From: an uncultured Peptococcaceae bacterium | GTDB lineage: Bacteria; Bacillota; Peptococcia; Peptococcales; Peptococcaceae | DNA length: 23,195 nucleotides | Direction: 5' to 3' | NCBI GenBank assembly: GCA_902492275.1 | Contig: CABUKW010000033.1 | Span: 1 to 23,195 of the forward strand | Shown here: positions 7,017-14,577 of the stretch, one piece after another | How the letters are laid out: each line of letters starts with the position of its first letter | How positions within the stretch are numbered: position 1 is the stretch's first letter | Made by a program: the position numbers and the translations under genes | The notes under the pieces: model-generated | Database searches by the model: none | What the model saw: the letters and a program-made list of their open reading frames with translations, nothing else | What the model was told of the DNA's origin: nothing

Positions 7017-7517
7017 ATGGGCAATCCAAAAGTGGGAATCGTGATGGGCAGCGATTCTGATTTGAAAATTATGCAGGATGCGGTAAAAGTATTGCGAGAG
7101 TTTGGTGTAGAAAGCGAATTAATCGTAGCTTCTGCGCATCGAACTCCTTATAAAGCGTTGCAATATGCTGAAACTGCTGAAGAAAGAGGCTTGGAAGTCA
7201 TTATTGCCGGAGCCGGCGCTGCGGCGCACTTAGGCGGCGTGCTGGCTGCCGTAACAACGTTGCCAGTGATTGGCGTGCCAATTAACGCGACTGCGCTGCA
7301 GGGGGTAGACGCGCTCTATGCGATGGTGCAGATGCCGTCAGGTATTCCGGTGGCGACGGTAGCGATTAACGGCGCCAAAAATGCAGGTATTTTAGCTGCG
7401 CAGATTTTAGCGGGACAAGATCCTGCTCTGCGCCAGAAGCTCAAAGAGTATAAGGCTAAGATGGCTGCGCAGGTGGAAGAAAAAAATAAACGGGTACAGG
7501 AAGCTGTCATCGAATAG
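7017..7517 (+). CDS. purE: 5-(carboxyamino)imidazole ribonucleotide mutase / AIR carboxylase
   Basis: A 166-residue PurE, acting in the carboxylation step of the imidazole ring (to CAIR). GSDSDLKIMQDA near the N-terminus binds the phosphate, ASAHRTP holds the catalytic histidine region, and GAGAAAHLGGVLAAVT and VQMPSGIPVAT form the rest of the active site. ATG 7017 has AGGAGG at 7005-7010; the in-frame ATG at 6990 lies close to the predicted transcription start and lacks a ribosome site. It is the first gene of the operon. No purK is in the window, so either purK lies elsewhere or this enzyme uses CO2 directly, as class II PurE does. The SAHRTP motif looks class I-like. Confidence 0.95.
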   Translation: MGNPKVGIVMGSDSDLKIMQDAVKVLREFGVESELIVASAHRTPYKALQYAETAEERGLEVIIAGAGAAAHLGGVLAAVTTLPVIGVPINATALQGVDALYAMVQMPSGIPVATVAINGAKNAGILAAQILAGQDPALRQKLKEYKAKMAAQVEEKNKRVQEAVIE

Positions 7518-7587
7518 CCGCAAGGGTATTTTGGAGATAACAGTTTACTAATATAATAATTTATGATGTAGGAAGGAAGTTGTATAC

Positions 7588-8883
7588 ATGATTGAAAGAT
7601 ATACACTGCCGGAAATGGCTGAAATTTGGTCTCAGGAAAACAAATTAAGAATTATGATGGAAGTAGAAGTATTGGCGTGCGAGGGCATGGCTGCCATCGG
7701 TCAGATTCCGGAAGAAGCAGCGAAAAACATTCGCGCCAAAGCGAATTTTAATGTGGACCGGGTCAATGAAATTGAACAGACAACCCGCCATGACGTCATT
7801 GCCTTTTTGTCTTGTGTTGCAGAATACATTGGCGACGACGCCAAATATATGCACGCAGGTATGACCTCCTCCGACGTGCTGGATACTTCGGAAGCGGTAC
7901 AGATGAAACAGGCCGGGGAAGCCATTTTGAAGCTGTTGAAGGAATTTGCAGAAGTATTGCGGGAAAAAGCAATTCAGTATAAAGATACGCTGTGTATTGG
8001 CCGTACCCATGCTGTGCATGCAGAACCGGTTACCTTCGGTTTAAAGCTGGCTGTGTGGTATGAAGAAACGCTGCGCAACATCGCGCGGATGGAACGGGCC
8101 ATTGAAACGGTCAGCGTAGGGCAGATTTCCGGCGCTGTCGGCACCTTTGCCAATATCGACCCGCGCATTGAAGAATATGTATGCGAACATCTGGGCTTGA
8201 AACCAGAATTGGTATCCACCCAGGTTATTTCTCGGGACCACTACAATGAATATATGACCACCTTGGCGATTGTGGCCACTTCTCTGGACAAGTTTATGAC
8301 AGAAATCCGCAACTTGCAGAGAACGGAAATCTTTGAAGTGATGGAAGAATTTAAGAAGGGACAGAAGGGTTCTTCGGCTATGCCGCACAAACGGAATCCA
8401 ATGACTTGTGAACGGATTTGCGGTCTGGCCCGTGTGATTCGCGGCAATGTGATTCCTGCTTTTGAAAACTCGGTACTGTGGCATGAACGGGATTTGGCCC
8501 ATTCTTCTGTAGAACGGGTGATTATTCCAGACAGCACCACCTTGTTGTATTATATTTTGAAATTGGCAATCGGCGTTGTGAAGAATATGGAAGTGCATGA
8601 AGATCAGATGATGGCCAATGTGGAAAAAACATTGGGTTTGGTATTCTCTCAGCGTTTGATGCTGACTGTAGTGGGCAAGGGTGTGCCGAGAGATACGGTG
8701 TATCCATGGGTACAATCCAATGCACTGCGGGCTTGGGATACCAAAACACCGTTTAAGGAACTGGTAAAACAGGATGAAAATATTATGAAATATATCACGG
8801 AAGAAGAACTGGACGGTATTTTTGACTACAGCTATCACACAAAGAATGTGGATTATATTTTCAAACGCTGCGGTTTAATTTAA
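7588..8883 (+). CDS. purB: Adenylosuccinate lyase
   Basis: A 431-residue member of the fumarase/aspartase superfamily. It acts twice in purine synthesis: SAICAR to AICAR, and adenylosuccinate to AMP, releasing fumarate each time. The signature loop SSAMPHKRNP is present, as are TTRHDVIAF and GMTSSDVLDTS. Length is normal for the bacterial short form. The start at 7588 has AGGAAGG about 11 nt upstream. It follows purE after 70 nt and precedes purC by 71 nt, both without a terminator. A TATAAT at 7552-7557 lies in the upstream gap but lacks a good -35 box. Confidence 0.96.
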   Translation: MIERYTLPEMAEIWSQENKLRIMMEVEVLACEGMAAIGQIPEEAAKNIRAKANFNVDRVNEIEQTTRHDVIAFLSCVAEYIGDDAKYMHAGMTSSDVLDTSEAVQMKQAGEAILKLLKEFAEVLREKAIQYKDTLCIGRTHAVHAEPVTFGLKLAVWYEETLRNIARMERAIETVSVGQISGAVGTFANIDPRIEEYVCEHLGLKPELVSTQVISRDHYNEYMTTLAIVATSLDKFMTEIRNLQRTEIFEVMEEFKKGQKGSSAMPHKRNPMTCERICGLARVIRGNVIPAFENSVLWHERDLAHSSVERVIIPDSTTLLYYILKLAIGVVKNMEVHEDQMMANVEKTLGLVFSQRLMLTVVGKGVPRDTVYPWVQSNALRAWDTKTPFKELVKQDENIMKYITEEELDGIFDYSYHTKNVDYIFKRCGLI

Positions 8884-8954
8884 CTGCCGGCAGGCATCAG
8901 GCCGTTTGATGAGAAGACGGAAAAATAAATTTAATCATTGGGAGAGCGAGAACC

Positions 8955-9671
8955 ATGGAAGTTTTAGAGCAGTTATATGAAGGAAAAGCAAAAAAAGTAT
9001 TCAAAACAGACGACGCTTCTTTATATTTGATTCGTTACAAAGATGACGCTACTGCATTCAATGGCGTGAAAAAAGGCAGCATTGCCGATAAAGGCGTGAT
9101 GAACAACGAAATTACCACGTTATTGTTTGAAGAATTGGGCAAAGCGGGCATTGAACACCATCTGGTGAAAAAATTAAATGACCGGGAACAGTTGGTAAAG
9201 GTTGTAAAGATTATTCCGTTAGAAGTGATTGTCCGGAACGTAGCTGCCGGTTCTTTTGCCAAACGGTTCGGCGTAGAAGAAGGTACGCCGTTAAAGAAAC
9301 CAACTTTGGAATTTTGTTATAAAAACGACGATTTGGGCGACCCGATGCTGAATGAATCTCATATTATCGCTTTGGGGCTGGCTTCGGAAGAAGACATTCA
9401 GTTTATTTCTGCCCAAACTATGAAAATCAATGAAGTGCTGCAGGGCATTTTCCAAAAATGTAATCTGACCTTGGTGGACTTTAAAATTGAGTTTGGCTGG
9501 ACTCCAGACGGCAACATTATTTTAGCCGATGAAATTTCTCCGGACTGCTGCCGTTTGTGGGACGCCACCACCAATGAAAAAATGGACAAAGACCGTTTCA
9601 GAAGAGATCTGGGCAATGTGGAAGAAGCCTATCAGACCGTTTTGAAACGGCTGCAGGATGCGCTGGCCTAA
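8955..9671 (+). CDS. purC: SAICAR synthetase
   Basis: A 238-residue enzyme joining CAIR and aspartate with ATP to form SAICAR. The N-terminal LYEGKAKKVFKT, the central EVIVRNVAAGSFAKR and the C-terminal LADEISPDCCRLWD are the family hallmarks. Length is typical of the single-domain bacterial form. The ATG at 8955 has GGGAG 10 nt upstream. It lies third in the operon, 21 nt before purF. Confidence 0.96.
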   Translation: MEVLEQLYEGKAKKVFKTDDASLYLIRYKDDATAFNGVKKGSIADKGVMNNEITTLLFEELGKAGIEHHLVKKLNDREQLVKVVKIIPLEVIVRNVAAGSFAKRFGVEEGTPLKKPTLEFCYKNDDLGDPMLNESHIIALGLASEEDIQFISAQTMKINEVLQGIFQKCNLTLVDFKIEFGWTPDGNIILADEISPDCCRLWDATTNEKMDKDRFRRDLGNVEEAYQTVLKRLQDALA

Positions 9672-9692
9672 AAGGCATAGGAGGAGAAATCA

Positions 9693-11102
9693 TTGTTTGA
9701 TGATAGACTGGACAAATTAAATGAGGAATGCGGTGTATTTGGAATTTACGCGCCCAAGCATCCGGTATCCGAGTTAATCTATTTAGGACTGTTTTCTTTG
9801 CAGCACAGAGGGCAGGAAGGCTGTGGCATGGCCGTTGGCAATGGCAAAAAAATTGACTACTATAAAAATCTGGGATTGGTTTCTGATGTGTTTTCGCAAT
9901 CTATTTTGGACGGCTTGCATGGTCATTTGGGGATTGGGCATGTACGTTACTCCACCACCGGTGAGAATTCTCAGCTAAACACCCAGCCGGTTGTCGCCCG
10001 CTATCAGCGGGGACAAATTGCTTTGGCTCATAATGGCAATTTGACCAATGCCGCGGAATTGCGCAATTATTTGATGGAACATGGCTCGTTGTTTCAAACC
10101 ACCATCGATACGGAGCAAATTGTCGGTTTATTGGCTCTGCATGGGCAGGACGATATGGAACAGGCCATGCTGAAAGCAATGATCGACTTAAAAGGCTCTT
10201 ATGCGCTGGTTATCATGAGTGAAGATAAATTGTACGCTGTGCGCGACCCTTATGGAAATCGTCCATTGTGCATCGGAAAGCTGGGGGAAGACGGCTATGT
10301 GGTGGCCTCCGAATCCTGCGCGCTGGATGCTGTGGGCGCAACGTTCCTGCGGGATGTAGCGCCCGGTGAAATTATCACCATTGATGAAAAGGGACTGCAT
10401 TCTACCAATCTGTTTGGCAATGTGGGCGATGCGCTGTGTGTGTTTGAATTTATTTATTTTGCCCGTCCAGACAGCAACATTGACGGCATCAACGTCAACA
10501 AAGCCCGCCGTTTGATGGGGCGGGAACTGGCCAAAGAAGCGCCGCTGGATGTGGATATTGTGATTTCTGTGCCCGATTCTGGCACAACGGCGGCCATCGG
10601 ATATGCGGAGGAAATAGGCATTCCTTTTACGCAGGGGATTTTGAAAAACCGCTATGCAGGCCGTACTTTTATTCAGCCCAGTCAGGAATTGCGGGAGCTG
10701 ATGGTAAAACTAAAGCTGAATCCAATTCGGGATGCGCTGGAAGGCAAACGGGTTGCGGTGGTGGACGATTCCATCGTGCGGGGTACTACCAGCCGTAAAC
10801 TGGTAAAACTGCTGCGGGAACATGGCGCTAAAGAAGTGCATTTCCTGGTCAGCGCGCCGCCAGTGAAACATTCCTGCTACTATGGGATTGATACGGGGAT
10901 TCAAGAAGAATTGATTGCCCATAAATATGATATTGACGGCATTTGTGAATACATTGGCGCAGATAGTTTGCATTATCTGAGTATGGAAGGGCTGCTGCGC
11001 TCTGTTGCAGGCAGCCGCAATTTCTGTACAGCCTGTCTGAACGGCGATTATCCGTTGGGTGTGCCCTGCAACTGTAAAGGGCCGAAAGATGCGCTAGAAT
11101 AA
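9693..11102 (+). CDS. purF: Amidophosphoribosyltransferase (TTG start)
   Basis: A 469-residue enzyme for the committed step, PRPP plus glutamine to phosphoribosylamine. Translation starts at TTG 9693, set by AGGAGGAG at 9680-9687. A 12-residue propeptide precedes C13 of NEECGVFG, which becomes the N-terminal nucleophile after self-cleavage. The glutaminase half holds LQHRGQEGCGMA and GHVRYSTTG; the transferase half holds the PRPP loop VAVVDDSIVRGTT. Cysteines in ALCVFEF, KHSCYYG and the C-terminal CTAC match the 4Fe-4S ligands of the B. subtilis type, suggesting an oxygen-sensitive enzyme. Regulation by purine nucleotides is usual for the family. Confidence 0.96.
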   Translation: MFDDRLDKLNEECGVFGIYAPKHPVSELIYLGLFSLQHRGQEGCGMAVGNGKKIDYYKNLGLVSDVFSQSILDGLHGHLGIGHVRYSTTGENSQLNTQPVVARYQRGQIALAHNGNLTNAAELRNYLMEHGSLFQTTIDTEQIVGLLALHGQDDMEQAMLKAMIDLKGSYALVIMSEDKLYAVRDPYGNRPLCIGKLGEDGYVVASESCALDAVGATFLRDVAPGEIITIDEKGLHSTNLFGNVGDALCVFEFIYFARPDSNIDGINVNKARRLMGRELAKEAPLDVDIVISVPDSGTTAAIGYAEEIGIPFTQGILKNRYAGRTFIQPSQELRELMVKLKLNPIRDALEGKRVAVVDDSIVRGTTSRKLVKLLREHGAKEVHFLVSAPPVKHSCYYGIDTGIQEELIAHKYDIDGICEYIGADSLHYLSMEGLLRSVAGSRNFCTACLNGDYPLGVPCNCKGPKDALE

Positions 11103-11137
11103 AAAGATGCTCTGAAATAAGAGGAGAGGAAACAAAT

Positions 11138-12190
11138 ATGGCAGAACAAAGTTTAACCTACAGCGGTGCCGGTGTTGACATCACCAAGGGGAATCAGGCT
11201 GTAGAATTGATGAAACCACTGGTAAAATCTACGTTCCGCAAAGAAGTTGTTACCGATTTAGGCGGCTTCGGCGGTCTGTTTGCCATTGAGAAAGACAAAT
11301 ACGAAGAACCGATTTTAGTTTCCGGTACCGACGGTGTGGGAACCAAATTAAAAATTGCTTTTGAAATGGGAAAACATGATACCATCGGTATTGATGCAGT
11401 GGCTATGTGCGTCAACGACGTGCTGGTAAACGGTGCAGAGCCTTTATTCTTTTTAGATTATCTGGCTGTAGGCAAATGCGAACCGGAACAGGTAGCCGCT
11501 GTGGTATCCGGCATTGCAGAAGGCTGCCGGCAGGCCGGCTGCGCCTTAATCGGCGGTGAAACGGCAGAAATGCCCGGATTTTATCCTGTTGGCGAATATG
11601 ATGTTGCCGGCTTTACCGTGGGGATTGTCGATAAAAAGAAAATGATTGACGGCAGTCACATTTGCGCTGGCGACGTGGTGCTGGGTTTGCCTTCTACCGG
11701 GGTACACAGCAACGGGTTTTCTTTGGCGCGGAAAGTGTTGTTAGAGCACGCCGGATTAAAGATGGACGAAAAAATCGACATCTTGGGCGCCAAACTGGGC
11801 GATGTGATTTTAACGCCAACCAAAATCTATGTGAAAACCATTTTGGAATTATTACAGCAGGCAGATATCAAAGGGATGGCTCATATCACCGGCGGCGGTC
11901 TTTTAGAAAATATTCCGCGGGTGCTGCCGGAAAATTGCCAGGTGCAAATTGACAGCACAACATGGCCGGCGCTGCCCATTTTCCAACTGATTCAGGAAAA
12001 AGGCAACGTAGAAAAACGGGAAATGTTCCGTACCTTTAATATGGGCATTGGCTTTGTTTTAATTTGCGATGCTGAAAACGCAGAAAAAATCAAAGCTGCC
12101 TGTGCCGCTATGGAACAACCGGTGTATCAGATTGGCGCCGTTGTCGCTGGAGAAAAGAAAGTTGTCATTGACCAGACTTGCCAATTATAA
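11138..12190 (+). CDS. purM: Phosphoribosylformylglycinamidine cyclo-ligase (AIR synthetase)
   Basis: A 350-residue ATP-dependent enzyme that closes the imidazole ring of FGAM to make AIR. Family motifs are LVSGTDGVGTKLKIA, IGIDAVAMCVNDVL, GGETAEMPGFY, STGVHSNGFSL and HITGGGLLENIPR in the expected order. GAGGAGAGG ahead of ATG 11138 gives a strong ribosome site. The gene follows purF by 35 nt. It is followed by an unusual 188-nt structured spacer before purN. Confidence 0.96.
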   Translation: MAEQSLTYSGAGVDITKGNQAVELMKPLVKSTFRKEVVTDLGGFGGLFAIEKDKYEEPILVSGTDGVGTKLKIAFEMGKHDTIGIDAVAMCVNDVLVNGAEPLFFLDYLAVGKCEPEQVAAVVSGIAEGCRQAGCALIGGETAEMPGFYPVGEYDVAGFTVGIVDKKKMIDGSHICAGDVVLGLPSTGVHSNGFSLARKVLLEHAGLKMDEKIDILGAKLGDVILTPTKIYVKTILELLQQADIKGMAHITGGGLLENIPRVLPENCQVQIDSTTWPALPIFQLIQEKGNVEKREMFRTFNMGIGFVLICDAENAEKIKAACAAMEQPVYQIGAVVAGEKKVVIDQTCQL

Positions 12191-12200
12191 ATAGTTTGGC

Positions 12201-12242
12201 GCACAAGCGTATGCCGATCAATGCCGATGCGTACGCCTGTGC
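12201..12242 (+). other. 14-bp hairpin in the purM-purN spacer
   Basis: GCACAAGCGTATGC (12201-12214) pairs with GCGTACGCCTGTGC (12229-12242) with one mismatch and one G-U pair around a 14-nt loop. The loop region contains a direct repeat, ATGCCGAT at 12211-12218 and 12221-12228. No T-run follows. It is the first of the structures in this spacer. Confidence 0.6.
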
Positions 12243-12251
12243 AAAAATCGG

Positions 12252-12344
12252 AACAGTCTGTACCGGTTTCATTGACATGCATAATGGTACAGGAAAAGGA
12301 CTGTTGCAAAGGAAATCAACCAAAAACTGCGACAGCCCTTTTTC
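12252..12344 (+). promoter_or_regulatory. Putative attenuator before purN: two mutually exclusive RNA structures
   Basis: Structure A: AACAGTC-TGTACC (12252-12264) pairs perfectly with GGTACA (12286-12291) and GACTGTT (12299-12305), leaving a 7-nt bulge. Structure B: GGAAAAGGACTGTTGC (12292-12307) pairs with GCGACAGCCCTTTTTC (12329-12344), 15 of 16 positions counting two G-U pairs, with five T residues in the right arm as in intrinsic terminators. Bases 12299-12305 are used in both, so A and B cannot coexist. A would act as an antiterminator and B as a terminator. purN starts 34 nt later. No known riboswitch core was recognised. The pairing is seen directly; the switching role is inferred. 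Confidence 0.5.
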
Positions 12345-12378
12345 TATTTGAAAACTGATAAAATAAAGGGGGAACACC

Positions 12379-12990
12379 ATGGGAATTCGAATTGCGGTAT
12401 TGGCTTCTGGACGGGGCTCTAATTTGCTGGCGATTTTGGAATCTATCAAGGCTGGAGCCATCGATGGGGAAATTGCGGTTGTACTCAGCGATAAAGCCGA
12501 AGCCAAGGCCTTAGAACATGGGAAAAATGCCGGCATTCCTGCGTTTTATGTAAATCCAAAGGCTTATGAAGAAAAATCTGATTATGAGGCAGCGCTGCTG
12601 CAGCATATTGAACAGGCCGATTGCCAGTTGATTTGTCTGGCCGGTTATATGCGCATCCTCAGTTCCTATTTTGTTGGCCATGCGCCATGTCCAATCATGA
12701 ATATTCATCCGGCTTTGCTGCCGTCTTTTCCAGGACTGCATGGACAACGGCAGGCTTTGGAGTATGGCGTAAAGGTGGCGGGCTGCACCGTCCATTTTGT
12801 AGATGAGGGGATGGACAGCGGCGCTATCATTTTGCAGAAGACGGTTCCAGTTTTGGACGATGACACGGAGGAGTCCTTATCGGCCCGCATTTTAGAGCAG
12901 GAACATAAGGCGTATTCGGAAGCCATTCAATTGTTTGCGCAAGGCAGATTGGTGTTGGATGGGCGTATTGTAAAGGTGAAAGGGGAATAA
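12379..12990 (+). CDS. purN: Phosphoribosylglycinamide formyltransferase (GAR transformylase)
   Basis: A 203-residue 10-formyltetrahydrofolate-dependent enzyme converting GAR to FGAR. Motifs are LASGRGSNLLAILE near the N-terminus, the catalytic block NIHPALLPSFPGLHG with the Asn and His, and VDEGMDSGAII with the catalytic Asp. Length is normal. The ATG at 12379 has AAGGGGG at 12366-12372. It is separated from purM by a structured spacer that may attenuate transcription of purN and the genes after it. The purH start follows its stop by 3 nt, implying translational coupling. Confidence 0.95.
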   Translation: MGIRIAVLASGRGSNLLAILESIKAGAIDGEIAVVLSDKAEAKALEHGKNAGIPAFYVNPKAYEEKSDYEAALLQHIEQADCQLICLAGYMRILSSYFVGHAPCPIMNIHPALLPSFPGLHGQRQALEYGVKVAGCTVHFVDEGMDSGAIILQKTVPVLDDDTEESLSARILEQEHKAYSEAIQLFAQGRLVLDGRIVKVKGE

Positions 12991-12993
12991 ACA

Positions 12994-14523
12994 GTGAAAA
13001 GAGCATTAATCAGCGTATCGGATAAAGCAGGTGTGGTGGAATTTGCCAGAGCCTTAACAGAACTGGACTATGAAATTGTGTCTACTGGCGGTACAGCCAA
13101 AGCATTGCAGGCTGCCGGCGTTGCCGTAACGGGCATTTCCGATGTGACAGGATTTCCAGAAATTTTAGAAGGACGGGTAAAAACATTGCATCCCAGCGTG
13201 CATGGAGGGATTTTAGCCAAGGGAACCCCAGAACACATGGCTGTGTTGGCTGAACACAACATCAAACCCATTGATTTGGTTGTGGTAAATTTATATCCTT
13301 TCCAGGCTACGGTGGCCAAACCGGACGTAACTTTAGAAGACGCGATCGAAAATATTGATATTGGCGGTCCTACCATGGTGCGTTCCGCCGCGAAAAACCA
13401 TGACAGAGTGGGCATTGTGGTAAATCCTGCCCGCTATGACAGTGTTATCGCCGAATTAAAAGAACACGGTGCGCTGAGCCTGCAGACCAAACGGCTGCTG
13501 GCTTTGGAAGCTTTCCAGCATACAGCTCAGTATGACGCAGCCATCAGCCATTACCTCAGCGGCGCCTTCGGCGCAGATCCATTCTCCGGCGAAATTGCTT
13601 TCGGCGGACAAAAAATCCAGGAATTGCGCTATGGCGAAAATCCGCACCAGAAAGCGGCTTTTTATCGCTCTGGCATCCCAACCAGTGGCACTGTGGCCAA
13701 TGCCAAACAGTTGCATGGCAAAGAATTGTCCTATAACAATATTGTGGACGTTGATGCGGCTTGGAAGCTGGTGAACGAATTTGCCCAGCCTGCTGCGGCA
13801 ATTATCAAGCATACCAATCCCTGCGGCACTGCCATCGGCGGAACGTTATCCGAAGCATACCGCCGCGCTTACGAAGCCGACTCGGTATCGGCTTTCGGCG
13901 GAATTATTGCAGTGAACCGTCCGATGGATAAAGCGACGGCGGAACAGATTGTTACTACCTTTATGGAAGCTGTGATTGCGCCGTCTTTCAGCGAAGAAAG
14001 TCTGGAAATTTTGAAAACCAAGAAAAATCTACGTTTGTTGGAAATTGGCGAAAAAGTGCCGAATCAGGAATTGTGGATTGAAAAAGTCAGCGGCGGATTT
14101 TTATTGCAGGAAATGGACAACCATATTCTGCAAGCGGAAGATTTGCAGGTTGTGACTGAAAAAGCGCCGACGGAAGAACAGTTAAAAGAATTGATCTTTG
14201 CCTGGAATATCGTGAAACATGTCAAATCCAATGCCATTGTGGTCACCAAAGACGGGCAGAGTTTAGGCGTTGGCGCAGGGCAGATGAACCGGGTCGGCTC
14301 GGCCAACATTGCCTTTACGCAGGCCGGTGAAAAATGCAAGGGCGCTGTGTTGGCGTCTGACGCGTTCTTCCCATTCCGCGATACCATTGATGCAGCGGCA
14401 GCAGCCGGCATTACCGCCGTTATTCAGCCAGGCGGCTCGGTACGTGACCAGGAATCGATCGACGCCTGCAACGAGCATGGCATTGCTATGGTATTTACCG
14501 GCGTTCGTCATTTCAGACATTAA
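12994..14523 (+). CDS. purH: Bifunctional AICAR transformylase / IMP cyclohydrolase (GTG start)
   Basis: A 509-residue enzyme for the last two steps to IMP. The N-terminal MGS-like cyclohydrolase domain (about 1-140) has ALISVSDKAGVVEFA, EILEGRVKTLHP and HGGILAKG. The transformylase domain has RYGENPHQKAAFY, the KHTNPCGTA block with the catalytic Lys-His, VKSNAIV and GQMNRV. The GTG start is 3 nt after the purN stop, with AAGGGGAA before it. Length is typical. Both PurN and PurH use 10-formyltetrahydrofolate and both lie downstream of the putative attenuator. Confidence 0.96.
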   Translation: MKRALISVSDKAGVVEFARALTELDYEIVSTGGTAKALQAAGVAVTGISDVTGFPEILEGRVKTLHPSVHGGILAKGTPEHMAVLAEHNIKPIDLVVVNLYPFQATVAKPDVTLEDAIENIDIGGPTMVRSAAKNHDRVGIVVNPARYDSVIAELKEHGALSLQTKRLLALEAFQHTAQYDAAISHYLSGAFGADPFSGEIAFGGQKIQELRYGENPHQKAAFYRSGIPTSGTVANAKQLHGKELSYNNIVDVDAAWKLVNEFAQPAAAIIKHTNPCGTAIGGTLSEAYRRAYEADSVSAFGGIIAVNRPMDKATAEQIVTTFMEAVIAPSFSEESLEILKTKKNLRLLEIGEKVPNQELWIEKVSGGFLLQEMDNHILQAEDLQVVTEKAPTEEQLKELIFAWNIVKHVKSNAIVVTKDGQSLGVGAGQMNRVGSANIAFTQAGEKCKGAVLASDAFFPFRDTIDAAAAAGITAVIQPGGSVRDQESIDACNEHGIAMVFTGVRHFRH

Positions 14524-14577
14524 GCAGTAGAGCGATAGAATACACATCACAGGAAAAACGTGATACGGAGGGATAAC

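Noticed and set aside
7531..7557. Second promoter before purB (TTGGAG, 15 nt, TATAAT)
   Set aside because: The -10 box is perfect, but the -35 match is moderate and the 15-nt spacing is short. Not listed as a feature.
8041..8838. 265-residue minus-strand frame inside purB
   Set aside because: It is a shadow of purB: His/Phe-rich, without family motifs, while purB is intact on the other strand.
12191..12260. Possible ZTP (pfl) riboswitch, because GGCG and CGCCTGTGC resemble parts of its core and the genes downstream are purine genes
   Set aside because: The conserved CCACCGGGGAGC-like middle segment and the CGCCTGGGC core are absent; the similarity is limited to a few bases.
12211..12351. 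A 46-codon frame (ATG to TGA) through the purM-purN spacer
   Set aside because: No ribosome site precedes the ATG, the start lies inside a hairpin arm, and the product resembles no family. The pairing of the region explains its base pattern better.
14546..14564. Small hairpin ATCAC/GTGAT before purD
   Set aside because: Only five base pairs with a 9-nt loop; expected by chance.
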